Positions 48,150 to 59,800 of a stretch of 64,000 bases of DNA are shown here, piece by piece. Both the position numbers and the translations under genes were made by a program. The DNA is taken from contig CM056588.1 in the NCBI GenBank assembly GCA_029721435.1, positions 40,069,430 to 40,133,429 on the forward strand, written 5' to 3'. Below the pieces are notes generated by a model that saw only the letters and a list, made by a program, of their open reading frames with translations, did no database searches and had not been told where the DNA came from. The DNA is from Gymnothorax reevesii (lineage: Eukaryota > Chordata > Actinopteri > Anguilliformes > Muraenidae). The stretch's first letter is position 1. Every line of letters begins with the position of its first letter.

Positions 48150-48420
48150 CCAGCCCACATACGGAGCACAGGTGGTGACGGCAGTGTGGAAGGGCCGCTT
48201 CAGAGACGGGGTCCGCGGTAAATTTCCACCCCATGACCTCATATGTTACATCGGCGGCGGTTCCTGCCGCAAACCTGCGAAATACACCGCAGCGGAGTGA
48301 CTCAGTTTCCCCTGAGCGGTACGGCCGCGCGTGGATCCGTTCCGACACTGGGTGTATGCGATTGCGGCGACAGCTGTGGGGACATGGTAATTCCCGGACG
48401 TTTTCAAAGAAATACGACCA
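48150..48420. promoter_or_regulatory. CpG-rich patch, candidate upstream promoter
   Basis: It is dense in CpG (CCGCGG, CGGCGGCGG, CGGCCGCGCG) in otherwise AT-rich DNA, about 9.5 kb upstream of the CD82 start codon. Overlapping open frames on both strands follow from the GC content. It could be the CpG island of a non-coding first exon or part of an unrelated repeat. Confidence 0.3.
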
Positions 48421-49591
48421 ATAATACGGTAAACAAACATGATTGTACCTCAGCAAAAATCAGCAGTCACTGTCACTAAGAATGACAGACATTATATGAA
48501 AGCATCAGAGTAGGGATACATAATTCATGCTACATAAACCGGATTCAGTATTAATCCTAATTTTAGGCTGTAGCATCGTCCAGTTTTGCTTCAGTTTACT
48601 GTTATAAAAGTCACCGCCGTTTCAAAGCGGTTTTCTGCTGTTGACTCGATGCTGCTTTAAACAGCTAAACTGAAACTACAGAAAATACCCCACATTGTAC
48701 TTTGGCAAAAGCAAATTAGCGTTTCTGTTTTACACATAAACAACTCCTGTTCGTTTTATGGCGATTACAATGAGACGTATGACAAGTTTTTTTTTCCTTT
48801 ACCGTGAGTCCATTCAAAGTATGAAAGTTAAAAAATCCCAAGTTACGTTATTAAACGGCAATAAATAAACAAATTAAAAATAATAATAGAAATAAAATTT
48901 TGCTAATTAATTACAGTAAAAAAATATCAACTCTGCAGTTGTGATTAAAACAGGTTCCCATAATTTCCTTAACGGGTAAAAACGTGTGAGGAATTGATGT
49001 CATTCATTACTGTCACAGGCACCATATGCAGGCGGTACTGGTGACAAACTTTCCACTTGGATCCATCCTAGCCGTTCAAGCCGACAATGAATGCACCAAG
49101 TCTACCGTTGTATTGAAGCACCTTGTGAGTAACATGGTCTGGTTGACAAACAGAAGTTATACCAAGTGAATGGAAAGAAAAACAGCTCGCTAAAGTCATA
49201 GTCCTTGGCGACGCTACCCAGGGGAAATCTCATAGGACACAGGAAGCTCCGATGGCTTTTCCCCAGTTGCCAAAACCAACACGGCCCGCAGAGAGACAGC
49301 AAAAAACATGAAATGAGATTACAGTTGTACTACTCAGAATCATTCATGAGCACAGTCGACCGACCACCTGCTTTCAGTTACCCAGGGACAGCATTTCAAC
49401 TTCGATTCAATGAAAGATCAGCAAAGCCCATTCACTCAAACTTTCATGAAAATCCAAATAAGAGAGATCAGCACTTATAACTCACTAACGTTCTCACCAG
49501 TCACATCTAGCCAACTGCAAGAAGAAACTGTGGTGAAATCATGCTGTACAACGGATGACTTGTTCCCAGTCTGACAACAAATTGGCCAGAC
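48421..49591. other. AT-rich unannotated sequence
   Basis: No exon or repeat recognised. Confidence 0.4.
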
Positions 49592-49766
49592 TTAAGCCGC
49601 TTTCACACTGGACGCGAAACGACTTTTTCGCACGACAGATTACATCCAAGTCAATGCAAAGACGCGAACACACGCGTTTGGCGTGTATTCACGCCTTTGC
49701 TTTGACTTTGAATGTAACCTGTCGTGCGAAAAATTCGTTTCGCGTCCAGTGTGAAAGAAGCTTTAA
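49592..49766. mobile_element. Foldback MITE, about 175 bp
   Basis: TTAAGCCGCTTTCACACTGG at the left is mirrored at the right by CCAGTGTGAAAGAAGCTTTAA. The inverted repeat continues for about 50 bases through GACGCGAAACGA and TTTTTCGCACGACAG. The whole element can fold into one hairpin. The family (Harbinger-like or TTAA-targeting) is uncertain. Confidence 0.7.
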
Positions 49767-52390
49767 AACTAGCAACCAAGCGAGCGTCAGCTCTTTTTTC
49801 TGCGCACAGCAGACCTCAGATTCATAAAAAGTGACCAATTTTTCCATAAACAAAAACTTCATGACTTTGCTGGCTCGCTAAGATTAGCAAACCGACCAGG
49901 TAACGTTAGGCTATTGAAATACGCAAGTTTAATCACGACATAAAACAGCTACACATCCACTTTGACTGCTTATCTCTAAATTTCCAAAAGAATAAATAAA
50001 TTACTTACATATTTTGACAGTACGTTTAGATAAAAGAACAACAGATGTCGGTGATGCACTCCAGAGCCCAGGCGGTGTGTCGCGATCAAATAAAGCCCTG
50101 AAGTTTGTCAGTCTGGTAAAGTACAGACCGAGTAGTCTCCCTCGTGTGGCAGTTATTGGTACTGCGCTCTCTCATCCAAAAATGGCAGTTAAAATCCTCA
50201 GGATGAAGCTCCGCTGATCTTCAACAGTCTTTTATAGCGTGGTGAGATTGGACTACAACGTGGTTTAAGAATACACAGTTATGGATCCACCAGACGTGCG
50301 GCAAGACGGAAGTTCTGATGTGGGATTTCCATATCGCTTCGCTTTAGGTGGCAGATTCGGAGCTTGAAAACCGAGCGTTAAGTTTCCGAGACAAGAACGG
50401 CAAATTCAGTGTTGTAAGCCACAGAGTCAATTAACATCGCATCGTTCACTCCAGTATGATAGCAAGTTGATGGTTAGGTCTTATTTTCAGTTAGGAGTCA
50501 ATAATTCGAAATCGATACAACTGAGGCACAACTTCATCACTCTCATGACAGTGGCAAATGGTAGGATAGAAGAATTTTCAATTTCTTTCGAAAAAACTTT
50601 TTTTTTTTGGAGTGATCATTATCCAAAATACACAAATTCATCAATCCACGTGGGGATATTTCTACGGAAGGCGCCAGCTATTGAAATGTCTGTCCAGCTG
50701 CCCGCTGACTCTCACTCTTCAATAATCTTTCCACCAGCGGTGGCTGCTGATGTGAAATTAGAGGAGGCAAGAAAAATCTTATTTAATAAGTCTTACCCCC
50801 TTTTCAATCATTTTCTTATCCTGACAAACTTTCCAATGCTTTGGATGATCCATGGCAGGTAAACACACAGCTTCTTTCTGAATGTAAAGTTAGGGTGATT
50901 CAAAATAAATGACATTCCGAAAAGTAGCTCTCTTATTCATAGAGTGAGGCCAAAGCTTTATGAGAAAAGATAAACAGCTCAGTTAGCCTACTTTTCGTGT
51001 TAGCTTATATCATATCCTGTAATATGCAGGCTACAATAACATGAACTTGACTCATTAAATTAAAAAAAAATCTATTACGCTCAATTTCACATGTGATTAA
51101 ATAATTCTATTTCTTGTCTTGCCATTTAAAAAAGCAGAACTGGCTCCACCAATGTGGACTGTTGACACATTAGTAAAGAGAACTGTCCAAAAGTAGCTCC
51201 GGAGTAATCAGCTGTGAAAAACAAAATTTTCAGGACTCCTCTGTTTTCGGTTCAGCAGCCGCCACAGTTTCTGACATAGAATTATCGCTCAGTTAAAAAA
51301 GGACTTCATGGCACAATAGCTGCACTAGTGACCCGGAGTATACAAAAGGAAGCTAAACAGAATGAAGGAACAGCCAGCTGAGTCCGCTGTGTGGAGAGTG
51401 GTAAATCTTGACAGGTGCTCAGGTCGCTTGAGAAACACGACCCTGCATGCAATACTATAGTAAACCAGCAGAGGCCAGTGTTGAGGTTGCATGACACCGC
51501 TGACAAAGGATCAACATTCTCAAAAACTATTGGCACCTCTGACTGGAAATTAAATTAAATTATCCAGCAAGAGAATCTCATTATAGGGAGACTTAGACAC
51601 CTATGATGGGCAATGCGGAAATAAATGTGCAGAAGGTAATTAACAAATTAGATTTTGTAGATATCTCCAGAGGATTCAAATGCAATTTATAATCACCACT
51701 CGCAGATAGAAGGAAGTGTTTTGCTCCACTGCATGTCCTCCTTTCTGGGAAGACTTACACATCTTTGAGGTGTTTGTCTGTATGAAGTGATGATTTACAG
51801 ACTTAAGAAAAGAAATAATATAGTATATTACTGCGGCCATTAGCATTTAAGCATCCATTGTACTTACCGGAGGACCGTGGATCAGGGTCTTTGCGCTTCC
51901 ATGAGAGTGATGAAGATACATTTTCTCTTACAAGCTGTGAGTCCAAAGATAATAGCACATGTAGGGTTCACAAATCAACTACTGATGAAAACTGTTTCTG
52001 CTACAGTGTTTATTGAAAGAGTTCATGCATGTTTTGAGCAGCTTCCTGCAGAGTCCTCAAACAGGCATTCCCAGCCTGCAAAATAGAGCAGAAAACCAAT
52101 ATGACAGAAAAAAATCTTTCAGAAAAAATGAGCTTCACTCATCAGATCTACTGAGCATGTCCACACGTTGGGAGTGACTAGTCATGTCAAAAAAAAAAAA
52201 AAAAACAACATTAACCATTTCTGTCAGGATACTCACTGTCAGGCTATGCAGGAAACCCAAGAGACCAAAAGTCCTCTCATGTCAAACAGAGGTCTCCTTC
52301 TTTATCGACCAGCCCCAGCACAGGACATATTCAGGCTTACTTACGATGGTGACATTTCAGATGAGCCAGTTGCAGTTGATGATAACTTGA
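49767..52390. other. Unannotated sequence
   Basis: No exon or repeat recognised with confidence. A good minus-strand donor (GGTCCTCCG|GTAAGTAC) lies near 51863-51870 and might end a non-coding exon; nothing else supports it. Confidence 0.35.
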
Positions 52391-52780
52391 AATACAACCC
52401 CAATTCCAAAATAGTTTGGATGAAGTGTAAATTGTGAATAAAATCAAAATGCAATGACTTCCAGATCACATGAGCCAATATGTTATTTACAATAGAACAT
52501 CGATAAAATATCAAATGTTGAAACTGAGACATTTTACATTTTTATCCACAAAATGAGCTTATTTCAAATTTTCTGGCTGCAACAGGTCTCAAAAAAGTTT
52601 GGACACAGGCAAAAAAAGGGCTGAAAAAGAAATTAATACATAAGAGAATCAGCTGAAAGAATATTTAGTAAGTAATTAGGTTAACTGGCATCAGGTGTGT
52701 AACATGATGGGCTATAAAAGGGATGTCTTAGAGAGGCTGAGTCTCTCAGAAGTAAAGTTGGCCAGAGGCTCTTCAACCTG

Positions 52781-53813
52781 TGATTACTGCAATGCTCTTT
52801 TTACATGCCTCAGCAAGGCTTCCATTGACTGCCTGCAGCTCGTGCAGAACACCACTGTTAGACTCTTAACCAAAACGAGAAAGTTTGAACATATTACTCC
52901 CGTTTTGGTTTCTTTGCATTGGCTACCTGTGAATCTAAGGATTCATTTTAAAGTTTAACTTTTAACTTATTGGGCCCTACATGGCCAGGCACCCACCTAT
53001 ATTGCTGAGTTGCTTAAGCCTCATGTCCCAACCAGGGCATTGAGATCAGCGGACCTCAGCCTTTTAATTGTTCCTCGCACTAAAAAATCCACCAAAGGGG
53101 ACTGGGCTTTCCAGGCGGTCGCTCCCAGGCTGTGGAATGCCCTCCTGCTGACTTTGAGGACTGCCACATCCATTGAGGCCTTCAAAACTAATTTTAAGAC
53201 CCATTATTTTAGGTTAGCCTTTGGCTAAGTCTGTAAAGAGACAGGGGCGGCACGGTGGCACAGTGGTTAGCATTGCTGCAAGAAGGTCGTGGGTTCGAAT
53301 CCGGCCTGGGGCCTTTCTGTGTGGAGTTTGCATGTTCTCCCCGTGTTGCGTGGGTTTTCGCCTCCCACAGTCCAAAGACATGCATATCAGGCTAATTGGA
53401 GACACCAAATTGCCCATAGGTATGAGTGTGAGAGTGAATGGTGTGTGCGCCCTGCGATGGATTGGCAAGCTGTTCAGGGTGGGTCCCTGCCTTTGCCCGT
53501 AGTCAGCTGGGATAGGCTCCAGCTCGCCCCGTGACCCTAGTGAGGAATAAGCGGGTACAGAAAATGGATGGATGTAACGAGACAGCCTTTTTAGTGCATT
53601 TCTCAATTAAGCAATCTTTGCACTGTTTTTTTTTTTTTTTGTACTGTTGTTTTTGTGTTGTAATTTTACTATGTGTCTTTTGTATTTGTATATTTATTAT
53701 TGCTAGTATTTTACTGTTTGTGTATTTTGCATGTTTTATACTGTGAAGCACCTTGTGAGTTTTATGTCCTCTGTGAAAGGTGCTATAGTAAATAAATTTT
53801 ACTTACTTTCTTA
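52781..53813 (+). mobile_element. L2/CR1-type LINE 3' end inserted in Tc1 element
   Basis: Translation gives DYCNALFTCLSKASIDCLQL, then FEHITPVLVSLHWLPVNLRI and, after a frameshift, LWNALLLTLRTATSIEAFKT. These are the well-known last residues of the L2-clade reverse transcriptase ORF. The tail GAAAGGTGCTATAGTAAATA near 53776 is a typical L2 3' end. It is 5'-truncated, frameshifted and itself interrupted by a SINE. Confidence 0.8.
53245..53572 (+). mobile_element. tRNA-derived SINE inserted in the LINE
   Basis: The head GGGCGGCACGGTGGCACAGT has an A box (TGGCACAGTGGTTAGC, 53256-53271) and a B box (GGTTCGAATCC, 53292-53302). A conserved body (AGTTTGCATGTTCTCCCCGT, TAGTCAGCTGGGATAGGCTC) and an ATGGATGGATG tail follow. 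Flanks TGTAAAGAGACAG (53232-53244) and TGTAACGAGACAG (53573-53585) are a 13-bp target duplication with one mismatch, which shows LINE-type retroposition. Confidence 0.8.
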
Positions 53814-54594
53814 CCGTAAAGGCTCGCGTAAAAAATTTGTGGTATAGTTTAAAAACAACGTTCCTCAATGTGAATTTGCAAAGGCTTTGAAGGTGTCATC
53901 ATCGACAGTACATAACATCAAAAAAAAGATTCAGAGAAACTGGAGAAACCTCTGTGCGTAAGGGACAAGGCCGCAGACCTTTACTGGATGCCTGTGATCT
54001 TCAAGCCCTTAGACACCAATGCATCACTCACCGGCATGATTCTGTCATTGACATTACTAAACGGGCCCAGGAATACTTCAAGAAACCACTATCTGTAAAC
54101 AGGGGGTGTAAAGGAGGGGGTGTAGGAGACACAGGATCAGGAAACAAAGGCTGTTTCAAACGGTTGGGTTGTTTAATTCAAAGTGAACCTAAAGAGTACC
54201 AGAAACACCGCAGCTGTTTTCAAGGGCACTCCAATCCAAAACTCATCCCCTTAAAGGGTCCTGGGTAACGGTAATTTCCAAAGTGTGCAGGCAAAGGTCA
54301 CTTTTCTCCCACAATTCCGCATGACGATCGAGTCTATTGAAGTGTGACACAAGTAATTTACAAAAACAATGGCAAATACTTAGAGCACACAAAGCAAACA
54401 AACCTAGCTAGATTGCTCACTAATCTTGACTGGCTAATGCTATTTAAACATACGGACATTATTTTCTTTTTTGCCCAAAGCAATTTGTAACCTTATGAAA
54501 ATTGGTTATGAAGCTACTGTGAAACCGATAAATGGCAGGCGATGATAGTCCTTCCGTGTACAGGCTACCTTTGTTTACACTGGCAGTTACAGAA

Positions 54595-55735
54595 TGTGAT
54601 GGCCCCAAAAACCATACGGTTTAGGAGATATGCTCCGGACAAGGTAGCCACCTTCAAAGTCAATCTAAGTTCAACATTTCCATGAAAATCTCAAAAATTA
54701 AAAGAACAAGAAACTTCAAAAAAGGAAAAGGCACATCTACTCATCGTGGTTAATATATCCATGAAGTTTGGTGAACCTAGGACGTACAGTTTAGGAGATA
54801 TGCTCCGGACAAGACAGCCACCCTCTAAGTCAATGTAAGTTCACTGTTTCCATGGAAACCTCAAATATTAGATGATGTAGAAGCTTCAAAATAGCAAAAG
54901 GCACATCTACTCATAGTGGTTAATATATCTGTGACGTTTGGTGAACCTAGGCCATACGGTTTAGGAGATATGCTCCGGACAATACAGCGACCCTCAAAGT
55001 AAATCTAAGTTCACTGTTTCCATGGACACCTCAAATATTAGATAATTTAGAAGCTTCAAAATAGCAAAAGGCACATCTACTCATAGTGGTTAATATATCT
55101 GTGATGTTTGGTGAACCTAGGACATACGGTTTAGGAGATACGCTCCGGACAAGACAGCCACCCTCAAAGTCAATCTAAGTTCACTGTTTCCATGGAAACC
55201 TCAAATATTAGATAATTTAGAAGCTTTAAAATAGCAAAGGGCACATCTACTCATAGTGGTTAATATATCCGTGACGTTTGGTGAACCTAGGACATACGGT
55301 TTAGGAGATATGCTCTGGACAAGACAGCCACCCTCAATGTCAATCTAAGTTCCCTGTTTCCATGAAAACCTGAAATATTAGATAATGTAGAAGCTTCAAA
55401 ATAGCAAAAGGTACATCTACTCATAGTGGGTAATATATCTGTAACATTTGGTGAACCTAGGACATGCGGTTTATGAGATATGCTCCGGGCAAGGTAGACA
55501 CCTTCAAAGTCAATCTAAGTTCCACGTTTCCATGGAAACCACATAAATTAAGAAATCAAGAAACCTCAAAATAGTAAAAGGCACATCTACTCATACTGGT
55601 TAATATATCTGTGAAGTTTGGTGAACCCAAGATGCATAGTTATGAAGATATGTTACGGACAAGAAAATGATTACAGACGGACGGATGGACATACTGATGA
55701 CTATATCCCCCCGTCATTTGTATGTCGGAGGGATA
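54595..55735 (+). mobile_element. 170-bp tandem array with terminal hairpin
   Basis: TTAGGAGATATGCTCCGGAC or a variant starts at 54621, 54791, 54961, 55131, 55301, 55471 and 55641, exactly 170 bases apart each time. Each unit also holds AAGGCACATCTACTCATAGT and TTTGGTGAACCTAGGACATA. The array ends in ACAGACGGACGGATGGACAT and a hairpin at 55704-55735 (TATCCCCCCG / CGGAGGGATA). Layout matches pearl/HINE-like minisatellite-bearing elements. Confidence 0.8.
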
Positions 55736-55739
55736 GTGA

Positions 55740-56290
55740 TCTATACAATCTATACCACAGATACATCCCTGCTGCCCTTACAGCTTTTTCTAAGAAGGGA
55801 AGTGACATCACATGGTGTATGGCATTGGGATTAACCCCATGAATGAAACACAGCCTAAGTAAGAGACGCTGAGGACATAACAGACATTATCTAAACACAG
55901 AATAAGAAAATTGCCGATTCAAGCTGGGATTCTAAATTTGAACATTCAATAATAAGATGAGGCTAAGCTTCCGCTTCCTCCGTCTGTGCCACAGCCCAGC
56001 ACGCTGAGTGCTAAAACTGCTGTCGCTTATTCAAATGCCTGTAACAGAAAGAACTTTCCTCATGACCAAGGTTGTCACTAACCCCCCTGAAACTATAAAG
56101 ACCTGCTCAGTGCCATTGATCTCATTTATATTTCAAAATAACCGCAAGCCTTACCTGCCAACCATTTCAGGAACAATATACAAATGAACTGAAGAACTGA
56201 CTGAACTGATCTGTTCAGAGCCAACATTGGGCCTGAAACACAAACTTGCATAGAGATAATGCAACAATTCAAACAGATTGTTAAAGGAAA
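55740..56290. other. Unannotated sequence
   Basis: No exon or recognised repeat. Confidence 0.4.
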
Positions 56291-56294
56291 ATAT

Positions 56295-56820
56295 ACAGGG
56301 GGCACCATAATTTAAAGAGTGACATTTTTATATTGGCTCTGTGCTCTAGCACTTTGAGTTTGAAAAGTTACAGCCAATCTTCAGTTCCTGGCTGTTTTGG
56401 GGACTTCAGCCTCCATTTCAGCATTTAAAGTACATGTTCAGCTGGATTCAAATCTGGTGAGTGACTCAGGCAACAGAACCAAAATAAAAAAAAAATGGCA
56501 CTGTCCAATGAATTATGATGCTCACTCTACCTTCATTTTGTTCTCTGATGAAGAAAAGGATATTTCAAGCTGTCCTGAAAATACAAAAGCTGAAATTGAC
56601 GAAGGGCCAGCCACTGAAGGTCCATACCTCCCTCACAGTGACTGCCATCTTTCTGAAGGTCCTGGTTAACTCCCGCTAGGTGGACCTTCATTGTAAAGCC
56701 TCTGCTCCCCTTGGACAAATTTGCCACTAGTCTGAAGAGGTCCATGGGTTGTGTCAAGTGTTTTTAGAAAAGGCCCAAGTGTGTGAGTATGTGTGGATGT
56801 GAGGTGAGGGCTTCTGTTTT
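56295..56820 (+). repeat. Possible decayed mariner-like repeat
   Basis: Blocks such as AAAGTACATGTTCAGCTGGA and TTCAAATCTGGTGAGTGACT resemble a teleost mariner-type repeat I recall. No terminal repeats found. Confidence 0.25.
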
Positions 56821-58855
56821 GGAGGTGTGAGGAGTGCCGCAACTCGAGTCCACAGTTGAAGTCCTTCATTTCTGCAGCCCACTTCACCAAAGGAAGCTTT
56901 TCAAACCAGGTGCTGAAAGAAATGGGCTTCTGCAGAGCACTCCAACTGAACGAGGAAGATGGAAGGATGAGTCAGCTAAACGTTCCCCTCTGACATTGTC
57001 AGTAATGCCATCTGAAGCAGAGCAACCAATGCATTCATTGAAAATTTACGAGGAGGGGCTGAACTAAAACTCCACCACTGGGTGGGGCCCTAAATGGTAA
57101 AAATATTTGATTAAAGTGGGCATTTGCAGAAGCAGATGAAATCAAATCAATATGAAAATGTGGCCTTCCATATTGATGCTATTTTCCTGGAGAAATAATA
57201 CTGCAAAATAATTAAAAATGTGTGTCGATTCAACCTTTCATCAAAACTGGTGAAGAGCCCTTCTGTCAACGTTTTACTGTGTGCCAATAAAGAGGACGCT
57301 GCAGTAAATGAAATGTGAAAATGACTTGGAAGACTCTCTTCCCCTGAGTGCTGGCATTCATCATTTCTTCGATCTATTAATTCATTCATGCCCTGGTTGG
57401 GCCATCAATCCACTGGAGGGCAGACTCATCATTCGGTGATTGTGTTTGTATACGAGAATAGCTAGACATTAGAATCGCACAATATGAGTAAATCGAATGA
57501 TTATGACAGGTTCAAGCACTGGGATGCTTTTGATTTACATTTTAATGTGAGCACTCACCCGGGGGACTGTCCAAGCACGAATTTATCCCACCACACACTC
57601 TTTGCAATGCCCCCCCCCAACACAACCAATGGGGCCCAACTGGGGGCCTGATTGATAAGCTGAGGTGAGCCGTTGTTTGCGGAATCTTATTACAGCAAGT
57701 GTTAGAGGTCATCACCAAAAAAAAAAAAAAGAGTCAGCTATCGTGAGAAATTAATATTTTTCGGGCCCATTTTGGCAAGGCACAAATCACCTGGTTTATC
57801 AAACTTGTTCTGGTTTAGGTTCCCACCTAGTCTTGCGCAAAAAATGACAGAAATCCATGAATTATGTCTTGCTCACAAACAATGACGGCAAAATCTCAGC
57901 GGGTAACGCAGCAGTGGCTTTCTTCCAAAACCATAACATCCCCCAAAATACTTTCGCTTCTAGGGATATATTCACATCAAGATGGGCTCAACAGCAGATA
58001 TTGGAAACAAGCTGTTCAGGACATTAGCAAAGTGATGCAGTGATTATTTCCCAGATCATGTTATTCAGCAAGAATCTGTAAATGCAGTAAAACATTAAAT
58101 CACCAGACCTATCTGGGCTTATAAAGAGCAGGAAGACTTGAGGGAAGATGAAGAAAACCTTCTCTACGCCTGAACCTTGACATGTTGTGAGGCCTTTTCA
58201 TGAAAACTGGCCTAACTCTTATGGCTTGTAGTGTGAACTTTTTTCACACATCTGTATTTATGATTACACTCACAGTATTCATTAGGAGAACCATTTATGA
58301 GGAGCAGTGACCATAGGTCAATTGGCATTATCTGTGTTCTGTGCAGTAAAGATTAGAAGAATATGGTTTGCCAGTGACGTCATATCAGGCATCACTAAAC
58401 AACCATTCTAGAGTTACATTGTGGGCATTGGATGATCATTACATCATAATTATGGCTAAGTGGTTCTCACAGTCAATAATGCCTGGAGTCAAGGTGCAGT
58501 CAATGCAAAGTAGTTGAAAATAAGGCAAAATGAAAAGGGTAGTGAGTAAAATAGCAAGAGGCGTTTAATAAGAATTTACACAAGAACTGAAAGATTTTGT
58601 GAGCGCAAAGGGGAAATGACGGCAGCAACTCATACAACTTTGCAACAGCAGCAAGTGCTTTATGTATAAAACCTGGGTACACCGGGCAACGCCTGCAAGT
58701 ATGACCCCTAATTCCAAACACATCATAGCACTTCACGGGAAATGCAAATAAATCCAAACAGGTCATTTTGAAAACTTAATTTTCCCTCATCGGTTTTGAA
58801 AATGTAATGACTACAAATTATTTGACATTCCACCAAAAGTAAATGGCTTACTGAA
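56821..58855. other. Unannotated sequence
   Basis: A run of A lies near 57715. No exon or recognised repeat. Confidence 0.4.
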
Positions 58856-58859
58856 AATG

Positions 58860-59800
58860 CACAGTGAACTGGCATCAGAGTCCAAAAAAGTTGGCATAGT
58901 TAACGGTTTACCTCTGTGTAATGTGACCATGTTTTAAAATGACACTCATCTATTGCTTAGGCACTGAGGACAACAGATGGTCGAGACTTGGCAGAATTTT
59001 CCCACATTCTTCCATTATGCCAGTCTTCAGCTGCACAATGAGGCCTTCATTGCCAAATATTTCGCATCATAACGTGCCAAACATTCTCAATCACAGACAG
59101 ATCAGGACTGCAGGCAGGTCAGTCTGGCACTTGCACTCTATGCTTACAGTCATGTACTGTGACTTTGCATCGTCTTGCCGGAAAATTGAGGAGTGTCCCC
59201 TGGAAGAGATGTCTTGATAGCAATATGTGTTGCTCCAAACAAAATTCATGCATATTTTTCTGCAATAATGGTACCCTCGCAAATGTCCAGATCACCCATG
59301 TCATGTGCACTGACAGACTGCCATATTATGACACATGCTTGCTTTTCAACCTGACAGAGGAAACAGCCCAGGTTGTCCTGAAGTACTTGAAATGTTGACA
59401 CACTGGACCGAAAAACATGCTTCCACTGCATTAGTGTTCAATTCCGATGATACAAAGCCCAGAGAAATCTGTGGCGATTTAAGACAGTGCTGATGTAGGG
59501 CTTCTGCTTTGCACAGTAAAACCTTAGCTTGCATCTGTGGATGCAGTGACAAACGGAACTGCAAAAGTTAGTCAAAGTATATCAGATCCCATGTTGGGAT
59601 ATCCATTACAAGAAGCATGATGGTCCTACAGGCAGTGACTTCTGAAGGATCGGAGATCACATGGATTCAGATTTGGCTTTTGGCCTAGCCCTTTACGAAC
59701 TGAGAATCGACAGAATTCTTCCCATCTCTCAAGAAACCCAATGCGAAACACCTCAAATCCCACCTATTTGTCTTTGGGGAACATTGCTCTCAATGTGATG
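58860..59800 (-). mobile_element. Tc1/mariner-type transposon relic, minus strand
   Basis: On the minus strand it follows the same family as 52393-54108. It includes the reverse of GGGCTTCTGCTTTGCACAGT (59499) and TGATGGTCCTACAGGCAGTG (59619), positions equivalent to the transposase middle region. Heavily mutated. Confidence 0.55.

Larger units (their letters stand above)
52393..54108 (+). mobile_element. Tc1/mariner-type element split by nested insertions
   Basis: The 5' part (52393-52780) begins TACAACCCCAATTCCAAA and includes GAGAGGCTGAGTCTCTCAGA. The element resumes at about 53815 with the first DNA-binding region (TCATCATCGACAGTACATAA). A frame then reads GQGRRPLLDACDLQALRHQC and THRHDSVIDITKRAQEYF, the second helix-turn-helix part of the transposase. 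The 3' half is missing after 54108. Together with 14.84, 15.42 and 58.86 kb it is one of four copies of this family. Confidence 0.75.

Noticed and set aside
53250..53310. A functional tRNA gene
   Set aside because: A and B boxes are present, but the sequence cannot fold as a full tRNA and continues into a SINE body with a 13-bp target duplication.
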